The notes under the pieces were generated by a model that searched no databases, was not told the origin of the DNA, and saw only the letters and a program-made list of their open reading frames with translations. The position numbers were made by a program, and so were the translations under genes. This document shows positions 1 to 10,268 of a DNA stretch of 64,000 bases, one piece after another (the first letter of the stretch is position 1; every line of letters starts with the position of its first letter). The stretch is from Gammaproteobacteria bacterium (GTDB lineage Bacteria; Pseudomonadota; Gammaproteobacteria; UBA6429; Thiohalophilaceae): contig JAOUNS010000002.1 in the NCBI GenBank assembly GCA_029880855.1, forward strand, positions 392,001 to 456,000, given 5' to 3'.

Positions 1-1178
1 ACCATGGCAATGACACCGATCCGTACCGGGCTCTTGGTATCCTGACGGGCGAAATAACCGGGGGCCAATACCTTGACTGCAATGAAACCGAGAATGCCAA
101 AGGAGTAGGCCATCAAACTCAATTGCGCCATTCGCACATCGTTGGCGCTGAATTGGCCATGCTGGAACAGGGTGCTGATAATCGGGCCTGACAGGACAGC
201 CAAACCCACCGCAGAAGGCATGCCCACCAGAAGCACCCAGCGCAAGGCCCAGTCGATGGTGTGGGAAAAGTCCCGTGGGTTGGCATCCGCATGTTTTCTG
301 GACAAGGCAGGCAAAATCACCGTTGCCAGAGCGATACCCAGCACCCCCAACGGTAACTCCATCATCCGATCCGATAAATAAAGCCAGGTCACGCTGCCGG
401 TAATCAGGAATGAGGCTATCACGGTGTCCAGTAACAGGTTTATCTGCATGACCGCCGAGCCAAAGATACCGGGGATCATCAACTTGACGATGCGTCGTAC
501 CCCTTCATGGTCCCAACCCCAACGGGGCCGGCCCAACAGGCCCAGCTTTGCCATAAAAGGGATCTGGAAGGCCAACTGGACGATACCGGCAATGAACACC
601 CCCCATGCCAGGGCAGTGACAGGTTCCGCCATCAGGGGGGCGAGAAAAACCGCAGCCAGGATCAGCAAAATATTCAAAAAGACCGGTGTCAGCGCCGGGA
701 CAGCGAATTTGCCATAGACATTTAACACACTGCCGGCCAGCGCCGTCAGTGAAATAAACAGGATATAGGGAAAGGTGATCCGCAACATCTGGACGGTGAG
801 ATCAAATTTGTCCGGGTAGTTCAACAGAAAGCCGGTGGCAAAAATCCCAACCACCACCGGTGCAGCAATGATGGCAACCGTGGTCACAGCAAGCAGGATC
901 AAACCCAGCGTCCCGGCCGTACGTCCGACCAGTTCATGCACCTCGGTATGGTTGCGCTGTTGCTTGTACTCGGTCACCACCGGGACAAACGCCGGTGAAA
1001 ATGCCCCTTCCGCAAACAAACGTCGAAGAAAGTTGGGGATCTTGAACGCAACCAGGAAGGCGTCTGTTCCGGCCCCTGCGCCGAATATCTGGGTAAAAAC
1101 CATGTCCCTGGCCAGCCCAAGTACCCGGGATACCATGGTCATGGTACTGACGATCGCAGTGGATTTAAGCAGCCCCAT
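1..1178 (-). CDS. murJ: Lipid II flippase MurJ (MviN), partial at window edge
   Basis: This is a polytopic inner-membrane protein of the MOP superfamily that flips lipid II for peptidoglycan synthesis. The N-terminus reads MGLLKSTAIVSTMTMVSRVL, followed by GLARD, a FGAG segment and FRRLFAEGAFSPAFVPV, which are hallmark MurJ/MviN N-terminal sequences. About 392 codons are visible and the C-terminal quarter lies outside the window; family members are about 510-530 residues. The start is the ATG at 1178, with only a weak AAG-type ribosome site. It is divergent from rpsT, the usual gammaproteobacterial neighbour. The call is secure; only the far end is unknown. Confidence 0.95.
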   Translation of the reverse strand, partial: MGLLKSTAIVSTMTMVSRVLGLARDMVFTQIFGAGAGTDAFLVAFKIPNFLRRLFAEGAFSPAFVPVVTEYKQQRNHTEVHELVGRTAGTLGLILLAVTTVAIIAAPVVVGIFATGFLLNYPDKFDLTVQMLRITFPYILFISLTALAGSVLNVYGKFAVPALTPVFLNILLILAAVFLAPLMAEPVTALAWGVFIAGIVQLAFQIPFMAKLGLLGRPRWGWDHEGVRRIVKLMIPGIFGSAVMQINLLLDTVIASFLITGSVTWLYLSDRMMELPLGVLGIALATVILPALSRKHADANPRDFSHTIDWALRWVLLVGMPSAVGLAVLSGPIISTLFQHGQFSANDVRMAQLSLMAYSFGILGFIAVKVLAPGYFARQDTKSPVRIGVIAM

Positions 1179-1313
1179 AATCTTGTTTTGTTTTAACCGC
1201 AGCCTAACTGTTTGCTATTTAAGGAAATTCGCCACATCTTACCCTATCCCGAATATTACAGGTAGGCGAAGTGGAAAAAACATTCCCCCACACTCCGCAC
1301 CGGTCCAAAATCA

Positions 1314-1342
1314 TTGACAAACGGGGCCGAAACCGCCATATT
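1314..1342 (+). promoter_or_regulatory. Candidate sigma70 promoter for rpsT
   Basis: A perfect -35 TTGACA (1314-1319) is followed after 17 bp by CATATT (1337-1342), a 4/6 match to the -10 consensus. Transcription would begin near 1349 and leave a leader of about 33 nt carrying the AGGAGA ribosome site. The -10 is imperfect, so this is a candidate only. Confidence 0.5.
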
Positions 1343-1381
1343 ACGCCGCTTTCCGAATTCGTAGATGTCAGGAGACAAACC

Positions 1382-1642
1382 TTGGCTAATTCAGCACAAG
1401 CAAAAAAACGGGCACGTCAGGCTGAGCAAAATCGTCAGCAAAATGCCAGCTACCGCTCAATGTTCCGTACCAGCGTCAAAAAGGTACTGGCGGCAGTTAA
1501 AACCGGTGATAAATCCGCTGCCCAGGCGGCCTATACACAGGCGGTATCCATTATTGACAAGACTGCCGGCAAGGGTCTGATTCATCAGAACAAGGCCGAC
1601 CGTCACAAAAGCCGTTTAAACGCCCGCATTCGCGCGCTTTAA
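1382..1642 (+). CDS. rpsT: 30S ribosomal protein S20
   Basis: S20 is a primary 16S rRNA-binding protein of the small subunit. The 86-residue product ([19 protein letters not shown] onward, ending NARIRAL) matches the family length and is rich in Lys, Arg and Ala helices. The start is a TTG at 1382, placed 6 nt after AGGAGA (1370-1375). A longer reading frame runs upstream but does not resemble S20. The E. coli rpsT gene also begins with UUG, where the weak start contributes to feedback control, so the same mode is plausible here. It is monocistronic, divergent from murJ, and followed by a terminator. Confidence 0.96.
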   Translation: MANSAQAKKRARQAEQNRQQNASYRSMFRTSVKKVLAAVKTGDKSAAQAAYTQAVSIIDKTAGKGLIHQNKADRHKSRLNARIRAL

Positions 1643-1664
1643 TTTACACGGTAATAGTCGATCT

Positions 1665-1697
1665 GAAAAAAGACCGGTCCTGCGACCGGTTTTTTTC
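1665..1697. terminator. Bidirectional rho-independent terminator between rpsT and the RMD1 gene
   Basis: A stem of ACCGGTC paired with GACCGGT (extended by G-T and A-T pairs) has a CTGC loop, with an A-run on the left and a T-run on the right. It can therefore end the plus-strand rpsT transcript and the convergent minus-strand transcript, whose stop codon abuts it at 1697. Confidence 0.85.
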
Positions 1698-2497
1698 TAT
1701 TTGCTGAGAAACTTGTCGTACAAGGTCAGCAGAATATCCACCACGATCAGAATGACGATATACCACTCCACCCGCAGCGAACGGTTGGTCTGTAACAGAT
1801 CAAGCAGGGTCCCGGCGGTGCGGGAAGTCAGCTCGAGTTTACGCTCCAGCGCCAAATGGCGTTCGGTCAACTCAAACTCATCCTCCAGTCGCAGGTAGAG
1901 CCTTTCCAGTTCAGGGTGTTCCCACAGTAATTCCGGCTTCTCGGTTACTTCGACTCGCCCCACCATCTTGCCCTGAATAAAAAGTATGTCGCCAATATAT
2001 TTCAACAACTCCCTGGCACTCTGGTAGCCATGCCCACGCTCTTTCAAACTGGTGGCCAACGGTTCGATATCATCAAAACTTTTCGCCACATTCTGCTCAT
2101 AGTGGGCCAGCACCACACTCTTGGCCAGAATATCCGCCACCAGTACCAGTCTTTCGATGCTGAAGTCCTGCAGATAGATTGAGGAGTTTTCAACTCCCTC
2201 CTTGCCGCTCTCTCTGCGCACCAGCTCGGCCATTTCCGTTTCCGGCGCTTCAAAGGGTTCGAGCACAAACGCTTTTATATCCTCAATTAATGCCGCCTGC
2301 TCCATACTGGTCAGCCCCACCATCACTACCACCCCGTAGCGAAACAGGACTGTACAGCCAGCCTGCCCGGCGGTGATCGTCAACGGGAAGTTTTTCAGCT
2401 TGTTGGTATAGGTGAAATTCTTCAGCTCCAGACGCTGACCCAGATAGATTGCATGGACCTGGATGGTCTGGTGATTGGCAAATAAATTCTGTCGCAT
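1697..2497 (-). CDS. RMD1/DUF155 family protein with C-terminal membrane anchor
   Basis: The 266-residue product has the RMD1 (DUF155, YagE-type) layout: an N-terminal beta-rich part containing FRYGVVVMVGL, a long helical middle with QDFSIERLVLVADILAKSVVLAHYE, and the family's LLEVLIVILIVVDI-like end, here EWYIVILIVVDILLTLYDKF, which forms one C-terminal transmembrane helix. In yeast, RMD1 relatives act in sporulation and RMND1 in mitochondrial translation; the bacterial role is not established. An AGGAGAG lies about 12 nt before the ATG. It is convergent with rpsT. The family call is firm, the function unknown. Confidence 0.85.
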   Translation of the reverse strand: MRQNLFANHQTIQVHAIYLGQRLELKNFTYTNKLKNFPLTITAGQAGCTVLFRYGVVVMVGLTSMEQAALIEDIKAFVLEPFEAPETEMAELVRRESGKEGVENSSIYLQDFSIERLVLVADILAKSVVLAHYEQNVAKSFDDIEPLATSLKERGHGYQSARELLKYIGDILFIQGKMVGRVEVTEKPELLWEHPELERLYLRLEDEFELTERHLALERKLELTSRTAGTLLDLLQTNRSLRVEWYIVILIVVDILLTLYDKFLSK

Positions 2498-2540
2498 ATT
2501 AAGTTATGGTCTCTCCTGCCTCTCACATATATAGACGATA

Positions 2541-2580
2541 AAAAAAAAATTTCCCTGCCCGATTCGTAATAGTGAATCGG
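2541..2580 (-). terminator. Possible terminator downstream of proB
   Basis: On the minus strand CCGATTC and GAATCGG form a perfect 7-bp stem around an 8-nt loop (arms at 2559-2565 and 2574-2580). A run of nine T follows about 10 nt later. The gap between stem and T-run weakens the case. It lies 130 bp past the proB stop. Confidence 0.4.
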
Positions 2581-2713
2581 CGGCATCACGCAGTTTCCGC
2601 TGTGATCGAAAGAGACATGAGATGCAGTTAGCGATTATCGGCGAACCAGTGGTTGCCCGTGTGACTTCAAAGCAAATTGGCGGACGGTTGAGAAATAGCG
2701 GATCGTACCGGTT

Positions 2714-4961
<2,248 letters not shown>

Positions 4962-4969
4962 TTACCCAA

Positions 4970-5227
4970 TCAGGCAGGAATAACGCTGACCTGTTTGCGC
5001 TTCTTCGGGCCTTTGATTTCGAATACGACCACACCATTTGCCTTGGCAAACAATGTATCGTCACGACCCAAACCGACATTCACACCAGGGTGAAATTTGG
5101 TGCCGCGTTGACGCACCAGAATATTGCCGGCCAGCACTGTTTCACCGCCAAAACGCTTTACACCAAGACGTTTAGACTCTGAATCGCGACCATTGCGTGT
5201 ACTACCACCAGCTTTTTTATGTGCCAT
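4970..5227 (-). CDS. rpmA: 50S ribosomal protein L27
   Basis: L27 reaches into the peptidyl-transferase centre with its N-terminal tail. The 85-residue product begins [20 protein letters not shown] and contains [15 protein letters not shown], both diagnostic. There is no Firmicutes-type N-terminal extension before AHKK, so no proteolytic maturation is expected. It is cotranscribed with rplU, 18 bp upstream, and followed by a terminator. Confidence 0.97.
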   Translation of the reverse strand: MAHKKAGGSTRNGRDSESKRLGVKRFGGETVLAGNILVRQRGTKFHPGVNVGLGRDDTLFAKANGVVVFEIKGPKKRKQVSVIPA

Positions 5228-5245
5228 GCCTGCTATCCTCTTGCC

Positions 5246-5560
5246 TTAACCCGCATTGATGCCGGTTATTTCGATTTCTGTAAAGCTCTGACGATGCCCC
5301 TGGATCTTCTTATAGTGTTTGCGGCGACGGAATTTGATGATCCGCACCTTTTTACCACGACCCTGGGTCTTGACGGTTGCTGTGACTTTGCCACCCGCCA
5401 GATAAGGTTTACCCACCTTGATGTCTTCGCCATTGGCAACCAGCAGGACCTTTTCCAGATCAACTGTGGAACCTTCTTCAGCGTCGATTTTCTCGACCCG
5501 GAGGATCTGCCCCTGGGAGACCCGGTACTGTTTACCACCGGTTTCAATTACCGCGTACAT
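5246..5560 (-). CDS. rplU: 50S ribosomal protein L21
   Basis: L21 is a 23S rRNA-binding protein. The 104-residue product starts [18 protein letters not shown] and carries FRRRKHYKK and GHRQ(S)FTEIEI near the end. The ATG at 5560 is preceded by GGAG (GGAGAAACAAAC then ATG), which decides it against a longer in-frame reading that includes the promoter region. It is the first gene of rplU-rpmA and is divergent from ispB, a typical gammaproteobacterial arrangement. Confidence 0.97.
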   Translation of the reverse strand: MYAVIETGGKQYRVSQGQILRVEKIDAEEGSTVDLEKVLLVANGEDIKVGKPYLAGGKVTATVKTQGRGKKVRIIKFRRRKHYKKIQGHRQSFTEIEITGINAG

Positions 5561-5621
5561 GTTTGTTTCTCCAAACCTTTTTCCCTCGCTCAGGCGTGAG
5601 GGGAACCGTGAAAAGCGCGTG

Positions 5622-5650
5622 ATTTTACCGCCTTCATCCAAGGGGGTCAA
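5622..5650 (-). promoter_or_regulatory. Strong sigma70 promoter for rplU-rpmA(-obgE-proB)
   Basis: On the minus strand TTGACC (5650-5645) is followed by exactly 17 bp and TAAAAT (5627-5622), each 5/6 to consensus. The predicted start near 5615 leaves a leader of about 55 nt before L21. Confidence 0.75.
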
Positions 5651-5772
5651 TCAAATGATCGTCCGGAAACCGGCATTTTGCCGGTAATTTCCCCGTCCGG
5701 TGACTCGCCGCCACTCTTGACTGTCCGCAGCCTGCCCCCTACCATGCTGGACCTTTGAACATAACGACAATA

Positions 5773-6744
5773 ATGATGGATATCAAAGAAATCTACAATC
5801 TGATCGCAGACGACATGGATGCGGTAAACAACTGCATCACCGAGCGCCTCAGTTCGGATGTGGTTCTGATCAATCAAATTGGCCATCATATTGTCAACAG
5901 CGGTGGCAAGCGGCTTCGTCCGGTACTGCACCTGCTGGCGGCCAGGGCGCTGGGCTATACCGGCAAACATCATATCGAACTGGCCGCGCTGATCGAGTTC
6001 ATTCACACCGCCACTCTGTTGCATGATGACGTGGTCGATGCCTCGGAGTTGCGTCGGGGGCAGGACACCGCCAACAGCCTGTGGGGCAATGAAGCCAGCG
6101 TGCTGGTGGGCGACTTTCTCTATTCCCGGGCCTTTCAGATGATGGTCAAGGTCAATAACATGCGCGTCATGGAAATACTGGCGGACGCAACCAACACCAT
6201 CGCCGAGGGCGAGGTTCAACAATTGTTGAATGTGCATGATCCGGACACGACTGAGGAGCGCTACTATCAGGTCATCCACAACAAGACCGCCAAGCTCTTC
6301 GAATCCGCCACCCAATTGGCTGCCGTTATTTGCGGGCAGTCTGATACACTGGAATCAGCCATGGCCGCATACGGCATACACTTGGGGACCGCCTTCCAGC
6401 TTGTCGATGATTGTCTGGACTATAATTCCAGTGCAGATGAAATCGGTAAAAACATTGGTGACGATTTGGCGGAGGGCAAACCCACTCTGCCACTGATATA
6501 TGGTATGCGGGTCGGTACTCCGGAACAGACTGCAGCAATCCGCAAGGCCATCGAATCCGGCGGCCTGGAAAGCATCGACGAAGTACTGGCAACCATAAAA
6601 GCGACCTCTGCTATTGAGTACACTGCCGCTGCCGCCCGGGCTGAGGCAGACAAAGCCATTGCCTGTTTGGCCTGCATCCCGGACTCACCCTACCGGGAGG
6701 CCATGCATGAATTGGCGGAATTTGCCATCAACAGGAAGTATTAA
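5773..6744 (+). CDS. ispB: Octaprenyl diphosphate synthase (polyprenyl synthetase)
   Basis: This trans-long-chain prenyl diphosphate synthase makes the ubiquinone side chain from FPP and IPP. The first Asp-rich motif LLHDDVVD lies at about 82-89, with RRG(Q)DTANSLWGN after it; the second Asp-rich motif is FQLVDDCLD followed by GKNIGDDLAEGKPTLPL. GGKRLRP lies near residue 44. Two adjacent ATGs (5773, 5776) are possible starts; either gives the E. coli IspB length (about 322-323) and alignment. An upstream in-frame TTG at 5755 is less likely. No strong ribosome site is visible. Divergent from rplU. Confidence 0.95.
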   Translation: MMDIKEIYNLIADDMDAVNNCITERLSSDVVLINQIGHHIVNSGGKRLRPVLHLLAARALGYTGKHHIELAALIEFIHTATLLHDDVVDASELRRGQDTANSLWGNEASVLVGDFLYSRAFQMMVKVNNMRVMEILADATNTIAEGEVQQLLNVHDPDTTEERYYQVIHNKTAKLFESATQLAAVICGQSDTLESAMAAYGIHLGTAFQLVDDCLDYNSSADEIGKNIGDDLAEGKPTLPLIYGMRVGTPEQTAAIRKAIESGGLESIDEVLATIKATSAIEYTAAAARAEADKAIACLACIPDSPYREAMHELAEFAINRKY

Positions 6745-6789
6745 TTATCGCAACCGGCAATATTTCCGGGTAAAATCACCACTCAATTT

Positions 6790-7225
<436 letters not shown>

Positions 7226-7705
7226 CATGGTCCAGGCTATGAAGAAGTAAATACCCCGACCGTATTTTAATCGCGACGATCACTTTTCAACATATCTAAT
7301 GAACCGCACATCACGTTACGCCGACAGGCAATCCTGTTACCTGTTCTTCTGGGTGCGATCAGACGTAATCGTTGCGCTGACGGTGTATAGCACACTTTCT
7401 CCTTCAGCCAATAAAATATCATTATTGCTAATACGTGCTATGTATTTCGTGAATTATGTGTGGTCAAGTTAATCAGGTTTAACAGGTGTAGCGGGTTCCG
7501 GTTTGAATAACGACACACCTCCTCCGGTTCATACCTCTTATTTTATGCTGTATAACCCGACAAACCGTGACACATACTCACTTTATCATTTAACCCAGAC
7601 ACATTTTTTTACATTGTTTCATGAAATTTTGGATACACTTTTATAATGTACAAGTCGCATTAATTACTGTCATATTGCAATCACAATCCACGGTCCGGTT
7701 AGGTC
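7226..7705. other. AT-rich intergenic region without recognisable genes
   Basis: I find no convincing coding frame in these 480 bp. The stretch becomes clearly AT-rich after about 7400, unlike the flanking core genes, and holds a TATAAT at 7642-7647 without a good -35. It separates the tRNA-Pro repeat array from an orphan zinc-ribbon gene, compatible with a decayed insertion next to the tRNA. Confidence 0.5.
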
Positions 7706-8236
7706 ATGACTATAAAAACACTACCTTGTGTCGGGTTTGAATTACATTATTCGCCATTTGAAAAAGACTGCGTGGAAAATCTCGCTCATAAATTTGTTGC
7801 CTCTCCAGTCAGGCTTGCATTTGATGTGCAGTATAAAATTGATCTACACCAACAACTCGTGATCCTGTTTTCAAATCAGTACGGACCAACCGAAAGACTT
7901 TATGGAAAAATCAGAGGTTGCTTGCAGGTCGGTGCTGACACTTATCGCGTCAAGGTAGAGTTGCAAACCAAACCTGATATCTCTTTACAGGATGTACATG
8001 ATATTATCTGTTTACCGGTTATGAAAGGGATTGCTACACCGGTTGAAATTACCTTGCAATGCCCGTCTTGCAAGGAATTAACACACTTTAACCTGATAGC
8101 TGATCAAAAGGGGGATTGGGAGAAAGGGATCATGCCACTGTATAATTGTGGTTCATGCGGAACGACCCGGGCTATCATTGGTTTGCTGGAGCACAATCAC
8201 TCATCAACAAAAAACCGCAAGCTGACTTGCCTATAG
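7706..8236 (+). CDS. Uncharacterised protein with C-terminal zinc ribbon
   Basis: I do not recognise this 176-residue protein as a named family. It carries two Cys pairs, CPSC (C119, C122) and CGSC (C148, C151), about 26 residues apart, which should form a zinc ribbon. The preceding part (about residues 33-90, with YGKIRGCLQVGADTYRVKVEL) is beta-rich and faintly recalls PilZ domains, but the PilZ RxxxR motif is not evident. No signal peptide or membrane segment is seen. It lies alone in an AT-rich stretch, and its last 6 bp overlap the convergent downstream gene. Start ATG at 7706 with a short AGG upstream. Confidence 0.65.
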   Translation: MTIKTLPCVGFELHYSPFEKDCVENLAHKFVASPVRLAFDVQYKIDLHQQLVILFSNQYGPTERLYGKIRGCLQVGADTYRVKVELQTKPDISLQDVHDIICLPVMKGIATPVEITLQCPSCKELTHFNLIADQKGDWEKGIMPLYNCGSCGTTRAIIGLLEHNHSSTKNRKLTCL

Positions 8237-8458
8237 ACCAAACAGATCATCATCCAGCTCTTTTCGTAAGCGTCTTTCTTCCAAATAATCTTCCAGACGT
8301 CTGCGAGTTGCTACCTGATCACTGTTTGCGGCGACACTGATTTCATCGACTTCAACGATACCGTCACCCGACAACTCATCATCAACCATTTCTTCATCCA
8401 GGTCATTGGGCTTTGCTCCCTTGACCTCCTGCTTCGATTCTTTGTTAACACCGGCCAT
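8231..8458 (-). CDS. Small acidic protein, PA3496-like family
   Basis: This 75-residue, highly charged protein has an acidic disordered N-terminal half (DLDEEMVDDELSGDG) and a helical end TRRRLEDYLEERRLRKELDDD. The tail resembles the short PA3496-type proteins of pseudomonads, called putative envelope integrity proteins. A strong AGAGGAG ribosome site lies 7 nt before the ATG. It is convergent with the zinc-ribbon gene. The family assignment rests on the C-terminal pattern and the function is unproven. Confidence 0.7.
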   Translation of the reverse strand: MAGVNKESKQEVKGAKPNDLDEEMVDDELSGDGIVEVDEISVAANSDQVATRRRLEDYLEERRLRKELDDDLFGL

Positions 8459-8684
8459 AAACTGCTCCTCTAAATATATAAACGACCGCCATTGTTTAGC
8501 GCAGGAATAATGCTGCCTCTATTTTTCGAATATTTAGAACCAATTTGCCCGGACGTCAAGTAATATTTTCCGACCCGGGCTTAAATAAACAGGGTGTGTA
8601 GCGCCTGGTATGCAGCGCATAAAAGCAAGCCAAAGCCCTGCCCCTAATCACGGTCATAACGTATTGAAAATTCAGGAGTAAAAA
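8459..8684. other. Intergenic region upstream of the PA3496-like gene
   Basis: No gene is supported here. The PA3496-like gene reads leftward from it and a possible 25-codon frame reads rightward (8685-8762), so any promoters should lie in this stretch, but no clear -35/-10 pair is evident to me. Confidence 0.4.
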
Positions 8685-8762
8685 ATGCGGTCGCAGAGCC
8701 GACAGCCCATGCGGAAAAAGCTAAAGTTTTTCGTCAAGAATACACGGCAGGGTGCCAGATAA
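8685..8762 (+). CDS. Possible 25-residue basic peptide
   Basis: An ATG at 8685 lies 6 nt after AGGAG (8674-8678), an ideal ribosome site. The frame encodes 25 residues with about 9 Lys or Arg and ends at TAA (8760-8762). The 3' part overlaps an inverted repeat, CGGCAGGG (8745-8752) with CCCTGCCG (8770-8777). It could be a real small protein or a chance frame. Confidence 0.3.
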   Translation: MRSQSRQPMRKKLKFFVKNTRQGAR

Positions 8763-8782
8763 CCGTCAGCCCTGCCGGGCGG

Positions 8783-9784
8783 TCAGATTGAGCGCGTCAG
8801 GCGTAATAAATCAAAGGCGCACCGCAGTGAGAACGGTCTGGCGGCAATGTATTCCCGCTCAATAATATCGGTACCCCACTTGACCTTATATTCCGACTGG
8901 GTCTTGGCAGGATATACAACGCTGCCATGCCTGTATAACAACCGAACCAGCCAGGCGATAAAACCCTGCCCCCCTTCCGGTTCCACCTCGTCAACGATGA
9001 AAGGTGTAAACCCAAAATGCAGGTACTTGATACCTTCCTCCATCATCTGCTCCAAAGCACGGGCATTACACAGCTCCATAGCGCCGGTTGGTGCATCAGG
9101 TAACTTGCGAGTCAAATCATGCAGGTAGCCGGGTCTGCCACCCCACACAGGGACATAGGTTATGAATGCAATAAATTCACCTTTCTTGTCCTGCACGACG
9201 AAGATTCGGCGTTCGGTATCGGACGCACAGCCGAGTTCACCGATCATGAAATCAAGTTCTTTTTTACCCTTAGCAGCAAGCCATTTATCACTCACCTGAT
9301 TTAGCCGGGCAAATGTTGACTCGTCACGAGGCAGCCCTTTACCGACTTCCAATACCTTCAAGCCGGCTTTTTCCGCCCGTTTGATCTTGTTGCGCAAGCG
9401 CATTTTCCGCGTTCCAGCAAAGGTGTAGCCCACAAGATCAACACAAAAACTGCTGCCAAGCTGGTTGACGGTAGCACCGATGTTTCTAAATAAATGAACC
9501 TGTGATTCACGCACCTGAACAGCGACAATATTTCGCTTATGTACTTCTGCTTCTGCAATAAATGCCTGCAGCAATTCGGCCTGTTTATCCTCTGGTGCGT
9601 TAACCCCGCCAAAAATAACATAGTGACGGCCATATTCCCGATAGGCAATAAACCCGGGTATACCGTTCATCTGAAAATGCCGGTTACGGTCGGAAAGGGT
9701 GAAATAACCGGAAGGGTGATCAATAAAAGTTTCCAGGCCCGGTATTTTGTCGGTCATGGCCAGATTTTCAGCAGTTGCGCTCAT
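8783..9784 (-). CDS. DUF2156 (MprF C-terminal-like) aminoacyl-tRNA-dependent transferase-like protein
   Basis: The 333-residue protein matches the double-GNAT DUF2156 domain, the catalytic part of lysyl-phosphatidylglycerol synthase MprF. Visible features are the early FIAYREYGRHYVIFGGVNAP strand pair, the basic segment RKMRLRNKIKRAEKAGLKVLE and late EYKVKWGTDIIEREYIA. There are no flippase membrane helices, so it is a soluble stand-alone version. Relatives move an amino acid from aminoacyl-tRNA to lipid, or, in valanimycin synthesis (VlmA), seryl from seryl-tRNA to an alkylhydroxylamine. It is the last gene of the 8.8-17.9 kb cluster, starting at the stop of its neighbour behind GGAG. Acceptor and amino acid are inferred only. 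Confidence 0.8.
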   Translation of the reverse strand: MSATAENLAMTDKIPGLETFIDHPSGYFTLSDRNRHFQMNGIPGFIAYREYGRHYVIFGGVNAPEDKQAELLQAFIAEAEVHKRNIVAVQVRESQVHLFRNIGATVNQLGSSFCVDLVGYTFAGTRKMRLRNKIKRAEKAGLKVLEVGKGLPRDESTFARLNQVSDKWLAAKGKKELDFMIGELGCASDTERRIFVVQDKKGEFIAFITYVPVWGGRPGYLHDLTRKLPDAPTGAMELCNARALEQMMEEGIKYLHFGFTPFIVDEVEPEGGQGFIAWLVRLLYRHGSVVYPAKTQSEYKVKWGTDIIEREYIAARPFSLRCAFDLLRLTRSI

Positions 9785-10267
9785 TTAATTCTCCAGCACA
9801 CCCTCGGCCAATGACTCATTAATGTTAATACCGGCGGCGGCCGCCTGTTGCTTGTATTCCGCATACGGAACAGGTTCGAATGACAAGGTTGAGGGTTTAT
9901 AGATATTGCCGAAAATGCTGCGGTCACCGGACAAATGGATTGGTAAAGCCAACATGGCCCATTCAAATCCACCAATCAGCAGAGCCCAAATCCCCACCCA
10001 TGCGGCAGCAGTGATATACGAGTGCATAATGTTATACATGTAGTGATAACCGGCCGGAATGGGGCCGCCCTTTTGCCGATGATAAACAATGGCGCCGGGG
10101 ATATAGCCAACCAGATCGATAATCAGAAATGCTCCAATGAAACGCCACCAGTTGATTTCACCAATATGCATCAGGGCAAGTACTGAACAGGCAACAACGA
10201 CAATCAGATGTTCTGCGCGCACCAGCATATATGAACTATTGGTATGAAACCGGTTTTTAATATCCAT
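9785..10267 (-). CDS. Small polytopic membrane protein of the alkylamine cluster
   Basis: This 160-residue protein has about three hydrophobic segments (residues 20-34, 43-61 and 85-110). It carries conserved-looking polar residues near the membrane: H20, H34, D51, H63, H75 and H82 (YHYMYNIMHS), and a HLSGDRSIFGN segment (111-121). I do not recognise the family. The His-rich pattern could bind metal or simply line a membrane active site. It lies between the diiron gene (1-nt gap) and the DUF2156 gene (contiguous), so it is almost certainly cotranslated with both. Confidence 0.7.
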   Translation of the reverse strand: MDIKNRFHTNSSYMLVRAEHLIVVVACSVLALMHIGEINWWRFIGAFLIIDLVGYIPGAIVYHRQKGGPIPAGYHYMYNIMHSYITAAAWVGIWALLIGGFEWAMLALPIHLSGDRSIFGNIYKPSTLSFEPVPYAEYKQQAAAAGININESLAEGVLEN

Positions 10268-10268
10268 A

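Noticed and set aside
142..1317. Several plus-strand frames of 70-160 codons opposite murJ
   Set aside because: They lie antisense to a clear MurJ sequence, lack recognisable products and are explained by codon bias of the real gene.
8745..8777. Inverted repeat CGGCAGGG/CCCTGCCG as a rho-independent terminator
   Set aside because: The 17-nt loop and lack of a T-run on either strand argue against intrinsic termination.
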